45,226 nt of DNA from 13-2-20CM-68-14 sp046723355 (GCA_046723355.1 JBKOUJ010000058.1:1-45226), one strand, 5' to 3'; positions 31,152 to 38,692 are shown, counted from the first letter of the stretch. Notes: a model not told the origin generated them from the letters alone. A program made the numbers and translations.

Positions 31152-31700
31152 ATGGTTCCAGAGGCACCGCTCGAGCAGACAGAAGCAGGGCTCGTTCCGA
31201 AGGGCGCGGGCTGGTTCGTCGTCAACGCCAAGGAGTCGCGCTGGCTCGAGCACCCGACGTTCGGCTCGGGCACGACCTTCGAGGGCGAAGGCGAGGCCGG
31301 CTTCAAGGAAATCGGAGTCAACATCGGCGTCATGGAACCGGGCCAGCCGGCGTGCATGTACCACCGAGAGAACCAGCAGGAGGACTTTCTCGTCCTCTTC
31401 GGGGAGTGCCTCTTGATCGTCGAGGGGCAGGAACGGCCGCTGAAGGCGTGGGACTTCGTCCACTGTCCGCCCGAGACCAACCACGTCTTCGTCGGCGCCG
31501 GCGATGGGCCTTGCGGGATCCTCTCGATCGGCCACCGCCTCCCCCGCGACGAGGAGAAGCTCGTCTACTCGGTCGACGAGGCGGCGCTGAGGCACCGCGC
31601 CGGGGTCGAGACCGAGACTCCTGACCCAAAACAGGCGTACGCGCCGTTCGACCGGCCGGCGCCCTCCCGCTATCGCGGCCAGCTCGACCGCGAGGGGTAG
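31152..31700 (+). CDS. cupin-domain protein
   Basis: A 182-residue protein with one cupin barrel (about 50-130). CMYHRENQQEDFLVLFGECLLIVEGQ is cupin motif 1 (H-x-E-N-x-x-E form) and HCPPETNHVFVGAGDGPCGILSIG is motif 2, so a metal site is likely. N-terminal and C-terminal arms (the latter rich in Pro, Asp and Arg) are not recognised. ATG 31152 follows GGGAGG in the end of the M20 gene. Its stop codon forms part of the next gene's -10 box. Confidence 0.8.
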   Translation: MVPEAPLEQTEAGLVPKGAGWFVVNAKESRWLEHPTFGSGTTFEGEGEAGFKEIGVNIGVMEPGQPACMYHRENQQEDFLVLFGECLLIVEGQERPLKAWDFVHCPPETNHVFVGAGDGPCGILSIGHRLPRDEEKLVYSVDEAALRHRAGVETETPDPKQAYAPFDRPAPSRYRGQLDREG

Positions 31701-31712
31701 GCTCTCCGCAAA
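31698..31712 (+). promoter_or_regulatory. leaderless -10 of the DUF1385 gene, using the cupin stop codon
   Basis: TAGGCT (31698-31703) begins with the cupin TAG stop and ends 8 nt before the ATG at 31712. Confidence 0.5.
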
Positions 31713-32500
31713 TGCCCGGAGAGAAGATCAGGCTCGGCGGTATGGCCCTCGCGAACGGCGTGCTCGTGCACGGCCCGACGGCGTGGGCCTGCGCGGTCCG
31801 AACGCCGGACGGAGAGCTGAAGGTCGCTTCGGCGCGCAAGCGCTTCCGCGCCGCCGAGGTCGAGCGGCCGTTCCTCCGAGGCCCGGCCCGGCTCGCCGAG
31901 GTGATGACGCTGCTCCCGCAGATGCGCCGGGCTCTGCCGGAAGCGCGGCTTCCCTTCGAGCGCCCGCGCGTGCTCGCGGCGATGCTCGGCAGCGCCGTCG
32001 CGGCCCAGGTTGTCAAGACCTCGCGGCTGCGGCCGCTCGCCCAGGAGCTACTCGCGGGGGCGTTCTCCTTAGCGCCGGCCGCGCTGGCCGTGCGCGGGTC
32101 CGAAGTAGCGGCCTACCACGGCGCGGAGCACATCTCGATCGGCAGCTACGAGCACGGGGAGACCCGGACGAAGGAGCACGAGCGCTGCGGTTCGCACATC
32201 GTCGGCCCGCTTCTCGTCAGCTCGGCCGTCGGCGGCGCGCTCGCTGCCCGCGCACCCGAGCACCTGCGCGGGCCGGCCCGCGCCGCAGCCCAGGTCGGCG
32301 CCGTCGGCGTCGCGACCGAGCTCTTCAGCTGGATGGTCCGCAATCCGGAGAACGGGCTCGCCCGCGCGCTCGCCAAGCCCGGTCACGAGCTACAGCATCG
32401 GCTCGCCACCGAGGAGCCGACCCCGGAGCAGCTCGAGGTCGCGGAGGCCGCGCTCGCGGCGTGCCTCGAGCTGGAGCATGGCTCAGAGGACCGAGACTAG
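31712..32500 (+). CDS. DUF1385 (YqhQ-like) membrane protein
   Basis: A 262-residue member of DUF1385, of unknown biochemical role. RLGGMALANGVLVHGPTAWACAVRTPDGE is the conserved start, AYHGAEHISIGSYEHGE...RCGSHIVGP is the central His/Glu/Cys block, and KPGHELQHRLATEEPTPEQLEVAEAALAACLELE is the conserved end. Hydrophobic stretches near 90-130 and 165-205 suggest several membrane helices. The His, Glu and Cys residues could bind metal. It overlaps the NAPRT gene by 23 nt. Confidence 0.8.
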   Translation: MPGEKIRLGGMALANGVLVHGPTAWACAVRTPDGELKVASARKRFRAAEVERPFLRGPARLAEVMTLLPQMRRALPEARLPFERPRVLAAMLGSAVAAQVVKTSRLRPLAQELLAGAFSLAPAALAVRGSEVAAYHGAEHISIGSYEHGETRTKEHERCGSHIVGPLLVSSAVGGALAARAPEHLRGPARAAAQVGAVGVATELFSWMVRNPENGLARALAKPGHELQHRLATEEPTPEQLEVAEAALAACLELEHGSEDRD

Positions 32501-33563
32501 GAAGCGCCTTTCGCCCGAGATCTTCGAGCTCCCGGTCGAGAAGATGCGGGAGGGTTACTACACCGACGCCTACTTCAACCACGCGCGCGCCGCGCTGCTC
32601 GAAGACGGACGACGCCCGCGCGTCGTCATGCAGGTCTTCCAGAAGAACGAGTCCTACCTCGGCGGCATGGACGAGGCGATCGCGATCCTCAAGCTCTGCT
32701 CGGACGACTGGGACGACCTGACGGTCCACGCGCTCTACGACGGCGACCGGATCTCGCCGTACGAGACGGTGATGACGGTCGAGGGCGATTACACGGCCTT
32801 CGCGCCTCTGGAGACGCTCTATCTGGGCGTCCTCGCGCGGCGGACGCTGATCACCAGCAACGTTGTGCGCGTCCTCGAGGCCGCGAACGGGAAGCCGATC
32901 ATCTTCATGCCCGCGCGGCACGACCATCACCTTGTCCAGACCGGCGATGGCTATGCGGCCCACATTGCCGGAAAAGTGGTCGGCATCCCGATCGGGGTCA
33001 CCTCGGACGCGCAGGCCTCGTGGTGGGGCGGCAAGGGCGTGGGCACGGTGCCGCACGCGCTGATCGCGGCCTTCGGCGGCAACACGGTGCTCGCGGCGAC
33101 GAAGTTCGCCGAGTGGGCGCCCCAGGATTTGAACGTAACCGTGCTCGTCGACTTCGAAAACGACTCGGTCGCGACGGCGCTCGAGGTCGCCCGCGCGCTG
33201 GGGTCACGGCTCTGGGGTGTGCGCCTCGACACGTCGGAAGCGCTCGTCGACCGCTCGCTCTGGAATGAGCTCGGGACCTTCAAGCCGACCGGCGTCAACG
33301 AGCGCCTGGTGCGGAAGGTCCGTGAGGCGCTCGACCGGGACGGGTTCGAGCGAATCAAGATCGTCGTGTCGGGCGGGTTCACGGTCGAGAAGATCCGCGA
33401 GTTCGAGGCCCGCGGCGTCCCTGTCGACTCGTACGGCGTCGGCTCGTCGCTGATCCGCGGCTCCAACGACTTCACCGCCGACGTGGTGCTCACGGACGGC
33501 CGGCCTTCCGCGAAGGCTGGTCGCAGCTACCGGCCGAACCCGCGCTTGGAGCTCGTGGAATGA
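32478..33563 (+). CDS. pncB: nicotinate phosphoribosyltransferase
   Basis: A 361-residue type II phosphoribosyltransferase that makes nicotinate mononucleotide from nicotinate and PRPP in NAD salvage. Blocks include REGYYTDAYFNHAR, MPARHDHHLVQTGDGYAAHIAG, IGVTSDAQASWWGGKGVGTVPHALIAAFGGN, VLVDFENDSV, WGVRLDTSEAL and IVVSGGFTVEKIREFEARGVPVDSYGVGSSLI, which together form the PRPP and base sites. Its start lies inside the DUF1385 gene. A nicotinamidase-like gene follows, giving two consecutive steps of nicotinamide salvage. Confidence 0.9.
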   Translation: MAQRTETRKRLSPEIFELPVEKMREGYYTDAYFNHARAALLEDGRRPRVVMQVFQKNESYLGGMDEAIAILKLCSDDWDDLTVHALYDGDRISPYETVMTVEGDYTAFAPLETLYLGVLARRTLITSNVVRVLEAANGKPIIFMPARHDHHLVQTGDGYAAHIAGKVVGIPIGVTSDAQASWWGGKGVGTVPHALIAAFGGNTVLAATKFAEWAPQDLNVTVLVDFENDSVATALEVARALGSRLWGVRLDTSEALVDRSLWNELGTFKPTGVNERLVRKVREALDRDGFERIKIVVSGGFTVEKIREFEARGVPVDSYGVGSSLIRGSNDFTADVVLTDGRPSAKAGRSYRPNPRLELVE

Positions 33564-33573
33564 GCGACTGTGG

Positions 33574-33603
33574 AGGGACAGTCCCCCTGCGGGGACAGGC
33601 CCT
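33574..33603 (+). repeat. GGGAC/GTCCC hairpin element in the NAPRT-nicotinamidase gap
   Basis: GTCCCC (33581-33586), CTGC, GGGGAC (33591-33596) form a 6-bp hairpin. An overlapping palindrome GGGACAGTCCC just to the left could fold instead. The 46-nt gap has nothing else and no -10 box. It may be a fragment of an interspersed repeat. Confidence 0.35.
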
Positions 33604-33609
33604 GCTGCG

Positions 33610-34644
33610 ATGAGCGAACTACCGCTTCCGCCGCACTTCGACCCGAGCACGGTCGGCGAGGTCTGGCGGGTGCCGTACGAGGAGCGGGCACGCGCCGGGT
33701 CGGCGTGGGCGGACGAGCACGGCCTCCGCCCGGCCGGTGAGGACAGTTTTCGGATCTGCCTCCTCGCCGTCGACGTCCAGAACACGTTCTGCATCCCGGG
33801 CTTCGAGCTCTTCGTGGCGGGCCGCTCCGGGACGGGCGCCGTCGGCGACAGCCGCCGCCTGTGCGAGTTCGTGTACCGAAACCTAGACGAGATCACGCAG
33901 ATCTTCCCGAGCCTCGATACCCATCACGCCATGCAGGTCTTCCACGCGATCTGGCTCGTCGACGAGGATGGCGACCACCCCGACCCGTACGCGCTCGTCT
34001 CGGCCGGGGACGTGGCGTCCGGCCGCTGGCGGGCGAATCGTGAAGTCGCCGAGGCGCTCGGAATCGATCCGGACTACGCCGCGCGCCACCTCGCGCACTA
34101 CACGCGGCGGCTGGCCGAGGGCGGCAAGTACGACCTGACGATTTGGCCGTACCATGCGATGCTCGGCGGGATCGGCAACGCTCTCGTCTCCGCGTTCGAG
34201 GAGGCCGTCTTCTTCCACGGCGTCGCCCGCCTTAGCAATCCCGAGTTCCAGGTCAAGGGTGACAACCCGCTCACCGAGCACTACTCGATGCTCGGGCCGG
34301 AGGTGACCGAGGGGCCGGACGGCAAACCGCTGAGCGTCAAGGACACGCAGCTGATCGAGAAGCTCCTCACCTTCGACGCCGTCGTCGTGGCCGGCCAGGC
34401 CAAGAGCCACTGCCTGGCGTGGACGATCGACGACCTGCTCGAGGGAGAGGAGCTGGGCAATCGGCTGGCCGAGCGCACCTACCTGCTCGAGGACTGCACG
34501 TCGCCGGTCGTCGTTCCCGGCGTCGTGGACTACACGGACGAGGCCGACGCCGCCTTCGAGCGCTATGCGGCCGCAGGCATGCACGTCGTCCGCTCGACCG
34601 AGCCGCTCAGCAGCTGGCCCGGTCTCGTGCGCGCCGGCCATTGA
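33610..34644 (+). CDS. nicotinamidase-like cysteine hydrolase (isochorismatase superfamily)
   Basis: A 344-residue member of the isochorismatase-like fold. Catalytic Asp is in CLLAVDVQNTFCIPG (about residue 54), Lys in QVKGDNPLTEHYS, and Cys in VVAGQAKSHCLAWTIDDLLE (about 266). The metal site reads SLDTHHAMQVFHAIWL. It is much longer than the 180-210 residues of PncA because of an N-terminal arm and insertions near 110-190. Hydrolysis of nicotinamide to nicotinate is inferred from the family and from the NAPRT gene upstream. Confidence 0.78.
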   Translation: MSELPLPPHFDPSTVGEVWRVPYEERARAGSAWADEHGLRPAGEDSFRICLLAVDVQNTFCIPGFELFVAGRSGTGAVGDSRRLCEFVYRNLDEITQIFPSLDTHHAMQVFHAIWLVDEDGDHPDPYALVSAGDVASGRWRANREVAEALGIDPDYAARHLAHYTRRLAEGGKYDLTIWPYHAMLGGIGNALVSAFEEAVFFHGVARLSNPEFQVKGDNPLTEHYSMLGPEVTEGPDGKPLSVKDTQLIEKLLTFDAVVVAGQAKSHCLAWTIDDLLEGEELGNRLAERTYLLEDCTSPVVVPGVVDYTDEADAAFERYAAAGMHVVRSTEPLSSWPGLVRAGH

Positions 34645-34678
34645 CGAATCACACTCGCGCGCGGATAACGAGATAGGG

Positions 34679-36199
34679 ATGGGATGGCTGATCACCCTGC
34701 GCGATGCCTCGGCGGCATGGCTGCCGCTGCTCTTCGCCGTGATGCTGCTGGCAATGCTCTACGTCCTCTGGCGCACCCTCGAGGTGATGCCGCGCGTGAC
34801 CGCCGCGAAGACGATCTCGACAAGGACGAAGGTCACCTGGTCGGACGTAGCCGGGCTCGAGGAGGCGAAGCAGGAGCTCGCCGAGGTCGTCGACTTCCTG
34901 CGCGACCCGCGGCGGTTCGAGCAGCTCGGCGCCCGTGTCCCCAAGGGACTCCTTCTCTACGGCCCGCCCGGCACAGGCAAGACGCTCCTCGCGAAGGCGA
35001 TCGCGAGCGAGGCGGGAGCGAGCTTCTATCTGCAAAGTGCCTCGGCGTTCGTCGAGATGTTCGCCGGCCTCGGCGCGGCGCGAATTCGCAAGCTGTTCGA
35101 GGAAGCGCGACAGAACGCGCCTTCGATCGTCTTCATCGACGAGCTCGACGCCGTCGGCGCCTCGCGCACCGGCCACGGCTTCAACCGTGAGCAGGACCAG
35201 ACGCTCAACCAGCTGCTCGTCGAGCTCGACGGTTTCCAAGAGCGCGACCAGGTCGTCGTCATGGGCGCATCGAACCGGCTCCAGGACCTCGACCCGGCGC
35301 TGCTCCGCCCCGGCCGCTTCGACCGCCAGGTCCTGATCGACGCGCCCGATCTCGCGGGTCGTGAGGAGATCCTGGGAGTCCACACGCGCGGCAAGCCGCT
35401 GGCGTCCGACGTCGACCTGAAGCTGACCGCCCGCCAGACCGCCGGCCTGACGGGAGCGGAGCTCGAGAACATCTGCAACGAGGCGGCGATCTTCGCCGGA
35501 CGGCAGAAGCAGCAGTTCATCCACCAGGAGCACTTCGACGCGGCCATGGAGCGCGTCGTCGCCGGCTTGCAAAAGCGGCGGGTCGTCACCGAGAAGGAGA
35601 AGCGGATCCTCGCCTACCACGAGGGCGGCCACGCCCTGATGTCGCACCTCGTCGGCGATCTGATCCCGGTGCAGAAGGTGACCATCGTCTCGCGCGGCCA
35701 GGCGCTCGGCTACACGCTCAACCTGCCGAGCGAGGAGCGTTACCTGCACACGACCGAGGAGTTCCAGGATCTGCTCAAGGTCTACCTCGCCGGCCGAGCG
35801 GCCGAGCAGGTCGTCTTCGGGCGCGTCACGAACGGCGCCGCCAACGACCTCGAGAAGGTGACCGCGCTCGCCCGGGCGATGGTGTTCGAGTACGGCATGT
35901 CGAACGTTGTCACCTCACGGACGATGCGCGCCGACAACTACGCGCTCTCGGAGGAGACGAAGCGCCTGCGCGACCAGCAGCAGGGCAAGCTCACTGACAT
36001 TGCCTACGAGGAGGCTCAGCGGCTCTTGCGCAAGCACCGTCGTCCGCTCGACCGGATCGCGAATGCGCTCCTCGAGAAGGAGACCCTTGACCGCGAGGAG
36101 CTCGACGCGCTGCTCGCGGACGTCGAGCCGGAGTCTCGCTCGAGCGAGACGGTCGGCACCGTCAAGGTCGTGTCGCTGCCCGAACAGTCGTCTGCGTAA
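34679..36199 (+). CDS. short FtsH-like AAA+ zinc metalloprotease
   Basis: A 506-residue membrane protease of the FtsH family. It has one N-terminal membrane helix (about 13-33), Walker A GPPGTGKT (95-102), Walker B IVFIDELDAVG (about 150-160), SRH RPGRFDRQVLI, zinc motif HEGGH (314-318) and the third ligand Asp390 in NDLEKVTALARAM. Normal FtsH has two membrane helices with an external domain between them and 610-650 residues; this one lacks both the second helix and the external domain. The enzyme core is intact. ATG 34679 gives the membrane helix at the right place; no clear Shine-Dalgarno or -10 box supports it. Confidence 0.88.
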   Translation: MGWLITLRDASAAWLPLLFAVMLLAMLYVLWRTLEVMPRVTAAKTISTRTKVTWSDVAGLEEAKQELAEVVDFLRDPRRFEQLGARVPKGLLLYGPPGTGKTLLAKAIASEAGASFYLQSASAFVEMFAGLGAARIRKLFEEARQNAPSIVFIDELDAVGASRTGHGFNREQDQTLNQLLVELDGFQERDQVVVMGASNRLQDLDPALLRPGRFDRQVLIDAPDLAGREEILGVHTRGKPLASDVDLKLTARQTAGLTGAELENICNEAAIFAGRQKQQFIHQEHFDAAMERVVAGLQKRRVVTEKEKRILAYHEGGHALMSHLVGDLIPVQKVTIVSRGQALGYTLNLPSEERYLHTTEEFQDLLKVYLAGRAAEQVVFGRVTNGAANDLEKVTALARAMVFEYGMSNVVTSRTMRADNYALSEETKRLRDQQQGKLTDIAYEEAQRLLRKHRRPLDRIANALLEKETLDREELDALLADVEPESRSSETVGTVKVVSLPEQSSA

Positions 36200-36216
36200 G
36201 GGCAGCTGATGCGCTC

Positions 36217-36282
36217 GCTTGCGACGCCGCTTGAGGACGCCCCGGTTTTGCCGGGGCGTCCGGCTAATCCCCGGTCGCAAGC
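36217..36282 (+). terminator. nested inverted repeats after the FtsH-like gene
   Basis: An inner perfect 11-bp stem, GGACGCCCCGG (36235-36245), loop TTTTG, CCGGGGCGTCC (36251-36261), is enclosed by the outer repeat GCTTGCGAC (36217-36225) / GTCGCAAGC (36274-36282). It probably ends the protease mRNA, though no T-tract follows. Confidence 0.55.
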
Positions 36283-36314
36283 TCCCTTCGACAAGTAACG
36301 AGAAACCCGCCGTG

Positions 36315-36328
36315 TAGCATCGCCCGCG
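36315..36328 (+). promoter_or_regulatory. leaderless -10 of the epimerase gene
   Basis: TAGCAT (36315-36320) lies 7 nt before the GTG at 36328. Confidence 0.5.
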
Positions 36329-36732
36329 TGCAAGCGCGCGGGATCCACCACCTCGGGGTCGCAGTCGAGGATCTCGACGAGGCTGTGACGACCTACGAGC
36401 AGCTGTTCGGCGCGCGCCTCGAGCACCGCCAAACCGTCCCCGACCAGGGGGTCGAGGCGGCGTCGCTCAAGGTCGGTGAGGGACGCGTCGAGCTCCTTGC
36501 CTCCCTGGGCGAGGAGACGCCGGTCGGCAAGTTCCTGACGAAGCGCGGCCCCGGCATGCACCACGTCGCCTACGAGGTCGACGACGTGCGCGCCGCCATC
36601 GACGAGCTGTCGGCCAAGGGAGTCGAGCTCGTCGATGAGCAACCGCGCCGTGGCCTGTTCGGCCTCCAGGTCGCGTTCCTGCATCCCGACGCTGTCCACG
36701 GCGTCCTTGCGGAGCTGGTGACCGATGCCTGA
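36328..36732 (+). CDS. mce: methylmalonyl-CoA epimerase
   Basis: A 134-residue glyoxalase/VOC-fold enzyme that interconverts (R)- and (S)-methylmalonyl-CoA. GIHHLGVAVEDLDEAVTTYEQLFG opens the first module with the metal His; PGMHHVAYEVDDVRAAIDEL opens the second. GLFGLQVAFLHPDAVHGVLAELV ends with the catalytic/ligand Glu. These are the standard MCEE blocks. No mutase or carboxylase gene lies next to it. It overlaps the following small gene by 8 nt. Confidence 0.88.
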   Translation: MQARGIHHLGVAVEDLDEAVTTYEQLFGARLEHRQTVPDQGVEAASLKVGEGRVELLASLGEETPVGKFLTKRGPGMHHVAYEVDDVRAAIDELSAKGVELVDEQPRRGLFGLQVAFLHPDAVHGVLAELVTDA

Positions 36733-36955
36733 CGAGCGGGTGGTCGTCGAAATCGCGTTCGACGGCGGCCAGATCATGGGCGCCCGCCTGACCAGCGCCT
36801 CCGCGGACGAGCTCGAGCAGGCGCTCGCGTCCAGGAACGACGGCGCCATCACGCTCGATGCAGACGACGGTCGCTACACGATCCCGCTGGGCCGGGTCGT
36901 CTACATGAAGCGGTTCACACGGGAGGCGAGACTCGGCTTCTCGAGCGGGTCGTGA
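36725..36955 (+). CDS. small conserved-looking protein of unknown function
   Basis: A 76-residue protein, mostly beta-strand by eye (VVVEIAFDGGQIMGARL; DGAITLDADDGRYTIPLGRVVYMKRF). The layout resembles small actinobacterial DUF3107-type proteins, but I cannot assign it. It has no membrane segment and no cysteines. ATG 36725 overlaps the epimerase by 8 nt, so it is co-translated with it. Confidence 0.6.
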   Translation: MPDERVVVEIAFDGGQIMGARLTSASADELEQALASRNDGAITLDADDGRYTIPLGRVVYMKRFTREARLGFSSGS

Positions 36956-36997
36956 TTCCGTAGTTAGGACTTCCGCGCCGCCGGGAAACCTGAACCG

Positions 36998-37594
36998 ATG
37001 ACGAATGAAGCCGCCGGCACGGCCGCGCCCAGCCGCGGCGTTTCGTCACAGGACATCAAGCTCCTCGTCGAGCAGGCGCAGCAGGGCAACCGTGACGCGC
37101 TGGAGGAGCTCTACCTGCTCCACTTCGACCGCATCTACAGCTACCTCCACATGAGCGTCGGCAACCGCCACGACGCGGAGGACCTGACGACACAGGTGTT
37201 CGTGAAGATGCTCGAGTCGATCGGCAAGTTCCGCTGGCGGTCGGCGCCGTTCTCGGCCTGGCTGTTCCGGATCGCTCACAACCTCGCGATGGATCACTTC
37301 CGCGCGAACAAGCGCTGGCAGCCGGAGGAGGAAGTCCCCGAGCCGGACCCGGGCGACCGCAGCGCAGCCGAGGAGGAGGCGCTCGAGTCAATTGGTCGTC
37401 AGAGCATGCTCGAGATGATCGGGAGGCTCTCGCACGAGCAGCAGCAGGTCCTCACGCTGAAGTTCGTGTTCAACTTTTCGAACGCGGAGGCGGCGACGAT
37501 CCTCGACAAGACCGAGGGCGCGATCAAATCGTTGCAGCACCGGGCCCTGGCTTCGCTGCAACGGCAGTTGGAGCGCCCGAGAACGTCATCCTAG
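36998..37594 (+). CDS. ECF-type RNA polymerase sigma factor
   Basis: A 198-residue group 4 sigma-70 factor. Region 2 spans about 20-95 (ALEELYLLHFDRIYSYLHMSVGNRHDAEDLTTQVFVKMLESIGKF, then WLFRIAHNLAMDHFR). An acidic linker (EEEVPEPDPGDR) follows, then region 4 (about 130-185: LSHEQQQVLTLKFVFNFSNAEAATILDKTEGAIKSLQHRALASLQR). No anti-sigma gene is next to it. A SpoIIAB-like protein is encoded 30 kb away; any link is speculative. The start lacks both a clear -10 box and a Shine-Dalgarno. Confidence 0.88.
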   Translation: MTNEAAGTAAPSRGVSSQDIKLLVEQAQQGNRDALEELYLLHFDRIYSYLHMSVGNRHDAEDLTTQVFVKMLESIGKFRWRSAPFSAWLFRIAHNLAMDHFRANKRWQPEEEVPEPDPGDRSAAEEEALESIGRQSMLEMIGRLSHEQQQVLTLKFVFNFSNAEAATILDKTEGAIKSLQHRALASLQRQLERPRTSS

Positions 37595-37600
37595 GAGCCG

Positions 37601-37612
37601 TAGGCTAGGCCG
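37601..37612 (+). promoter_or_regulatory. leaderless -10 of the YchF-like gene
   Basis: TAGGCT (37601-37606) lies 5 nt before the GTG at 37612, immediately after the sigma-factor gene. Confidence 0.45.
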
Positions 37613-38532
37613 TGGCTCTCTCGGTCGGCATCGTCGGCCTGCCGAATTCCGGCAAGACATCGCTTTTCAAGGCCTTGACGCGCACGGGCGCGTCCGTTCC
37701 CGGCAGGGAGAACGTCGGCATGGCGACTATCCCGGACGAGCGGCTCGAGCCCGTCGCGGCGGTCGAGGATGCGAAGAAGGTCACGCCGGCCTCTCTGCGA
37801 GTGATCGACGTCCCGGGAACCGGGGCGCAGCTGCTGGGCAACCTGCGGCAGGTCGACGCGCTGCTCGTCGTCCTGGACGCCTGGTCCGGCATGCGGAATC
37901 CGGACGACGACCTGACAACGCTCCGGCTCGAGCTGCTGATCGCAGACCGCGATCACGTCGAGAAGCGGCTGGAGCGCGTCGCCAAGCAGGCCAAGTCGGG
38001 TGACCCGCAGCTGCGGGCGGAGGTCGCGTCCCTCGAGGCAGTTCTCGCGCATCTGGAATCCGAGAGGCCTCTCTCGGAGTGGCCGGGCGAGCTCCCGGCC
38101 GAGCTCGAGCCGCTGACGACGAAGCCGCTCATCGAGGTGCGCAACGGGCCCGGCGGCCTCGATGCCAAGCTCGAGGCCGAGCTCGCCGAGTTGCCCGAGG
38201 ACGAGGCCTCGGAGTTCCGCGACGGCCCCTCCGCTGTGGGCGAGATCGCGCGTCGGCTCTTCGACGCCGTCGACCTGATCACGTTCTTCACCGCCGCCGA
38301 GAAGGAGACCCGGGCCTGGCCGCTGCGACGAGGGCAGACAGCGCTCGACGCCGCCGAGACGATCCACTCCGATATCGCACGCGGCTTCATCCGCTGCGAG
38401 GTGATCCAGTGGTCCGATCTCGTCGAAGCCGGCGCGCGCGCAGAGGTCGTGCGCCGCGGGCAGCAGCGGCTCGAGGGCAAGGACTACCTGGTCGAAGACG
38501 GCGACGTCCTCAACATCCGCTTCAACGTCTGA
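37612..38532 (+). CDS. shortened YchF-like Obg-family nucleotide-binding protein
   Basis: A 306-residue protein related to the ribosome-associated ATPase YchF (about 360 residues). G1 is VGLPNSGKTSLFKAL (8-22). G3 reads IDVPGTGAQLLGNLRQVDALLVVLDAW, so the glycine-rich switch II stretch usual after D-x-x-G is largely missing. The nucleotide-specificity block, NxxE in YchF, reads KPLIEVRNGP and is unclear. The C-terminal TGS domain is highly typical (LITFFTAAEKETRAWPLRRGQTALDAAETIHSDIARGFIRCEV and LEGKDYLVEDGDVLNIRFNV). It may be a divergent or paralogous YchF. Start GTG follows TAGGCT. Confidence 0.82.
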   Translation: MALSVGIVGLPNSGKTSLFKALTRTGASVPGRENVGMATIPDERLEPVAAVEDAKKVTPASLRVIDVPGTGAQLLGNLRQVDALLVVLDAWSGMRNPDDDLTTLRLELLIADRDHVEKRLERVAKQAKSGDPQLRAEVASLEAVLAHLESERPLSEWPGELPAELEPLTTKPLIEVRNGPGGLDAKLEAELAELPEDEASEFRDGPSAVGEIARRLFDAVDLITFFTAAEKETRAWPLRRGQTALDAAETIHSDIARGFIRCEVIQWSDLVEAGARAEVVRRGQQRLEGKDYLVEDGDVLNIRFNV

Positions 38533-38545
38533 GGCGTCGTCAGTC

Positions 38546-38571
38546 CTAGCGCCGGCTCTCGCCGGCGCTAG
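38546..38571. terminator. 11-bp hairpin between the YchF-like gene and the Cys-rich micropeptide
   Basis: CTAGCGCCGGC (38546-38556), loop TCTC, GCCGGCGCTAG (38561-38571). It stands between two converging genes and can end both transcripts. Confidence 0.6.
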
Positions 38572-38576
38572 TGGCG

Positions 38577-38627
38577 TCAGCAGCAGCAACCGCCGCTGCA
38601 ATCGCAATCGCAATCGCAGGCAGCCAT
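38577..38627 (-). CDS. 16-residue Cys-rich micropeptide divergent from arsR
   Basis: Read leftwards from ATG 38627 the peptide is MAACDCDCDCSGGCCC: seven cysteines in 16 residues, as C-x-C-x-C-x-C then C-C-C. An ideal ribosome site AAAGGAG lies 7 nt upstream, and a TTGACG-17-TAGTGT promoter lies further up, overlapping the arsR operator. A hairpin 5 nt after the stop could be its terminator. Such a peptide could bind trivalent arsenic or another soft metal, as metallothioneins do, but this is inference. The alternative is a leader peptide that senses cysteine supply, or a chance short frame. The repeat GCAATC encodes the Asp-Cys units. Confidence 0.6.
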   Translation of the reverse strand: MAACDCDCDCSGGCCC

Positions 38628-38647
38628 CGAGTGGCTCCTTTCATCGA

Positions 38648-38692
38648 TTGACGTCGATCAAGACACTAGCTGATATATTGATGAACGTCAAT
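38648..38692. promoter_or_regulatory. divergent promoter and ArsR operator
   Basis: Rightwards, TTGACG (38648-38653), 17 nt, TGATAT (38671-38676) with TATATT (38674-38679) just after it. Leftwards, TTGACG (38689-38684), 17 nt, TAGTGT (38666-38661). The inverted repeat ATTGACGT (38647-38654) / ACGTCAAT (38685-38692) carries both -35 boxes. ATTGATGAACGTCAAT (38677-38692) has the ATTGA-N6-TCAAT form expected of an ArsR site and covers the arsR start codon. One regulator could thus shut off both genes. Confidence 0.65.

Noticed and set aside
28353..31700. Complete kynurenine pathway
   Set aside because: The M20 hydrolase and cupin do not carry signatures of kynurenine formamidase or 3-hydroxyanthranilate dioxygenase, and kynureninase is missing.
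38600..38622. Short GCAATC tandem repeat as a CRISPR fragment or microsatellite
   Set aside because: It is only three to four units of 6 nt and is explained as the Asp-Cys codons of the micropeptide. No CRISPR-like repeat-spacer array occurs anywhere in the window.
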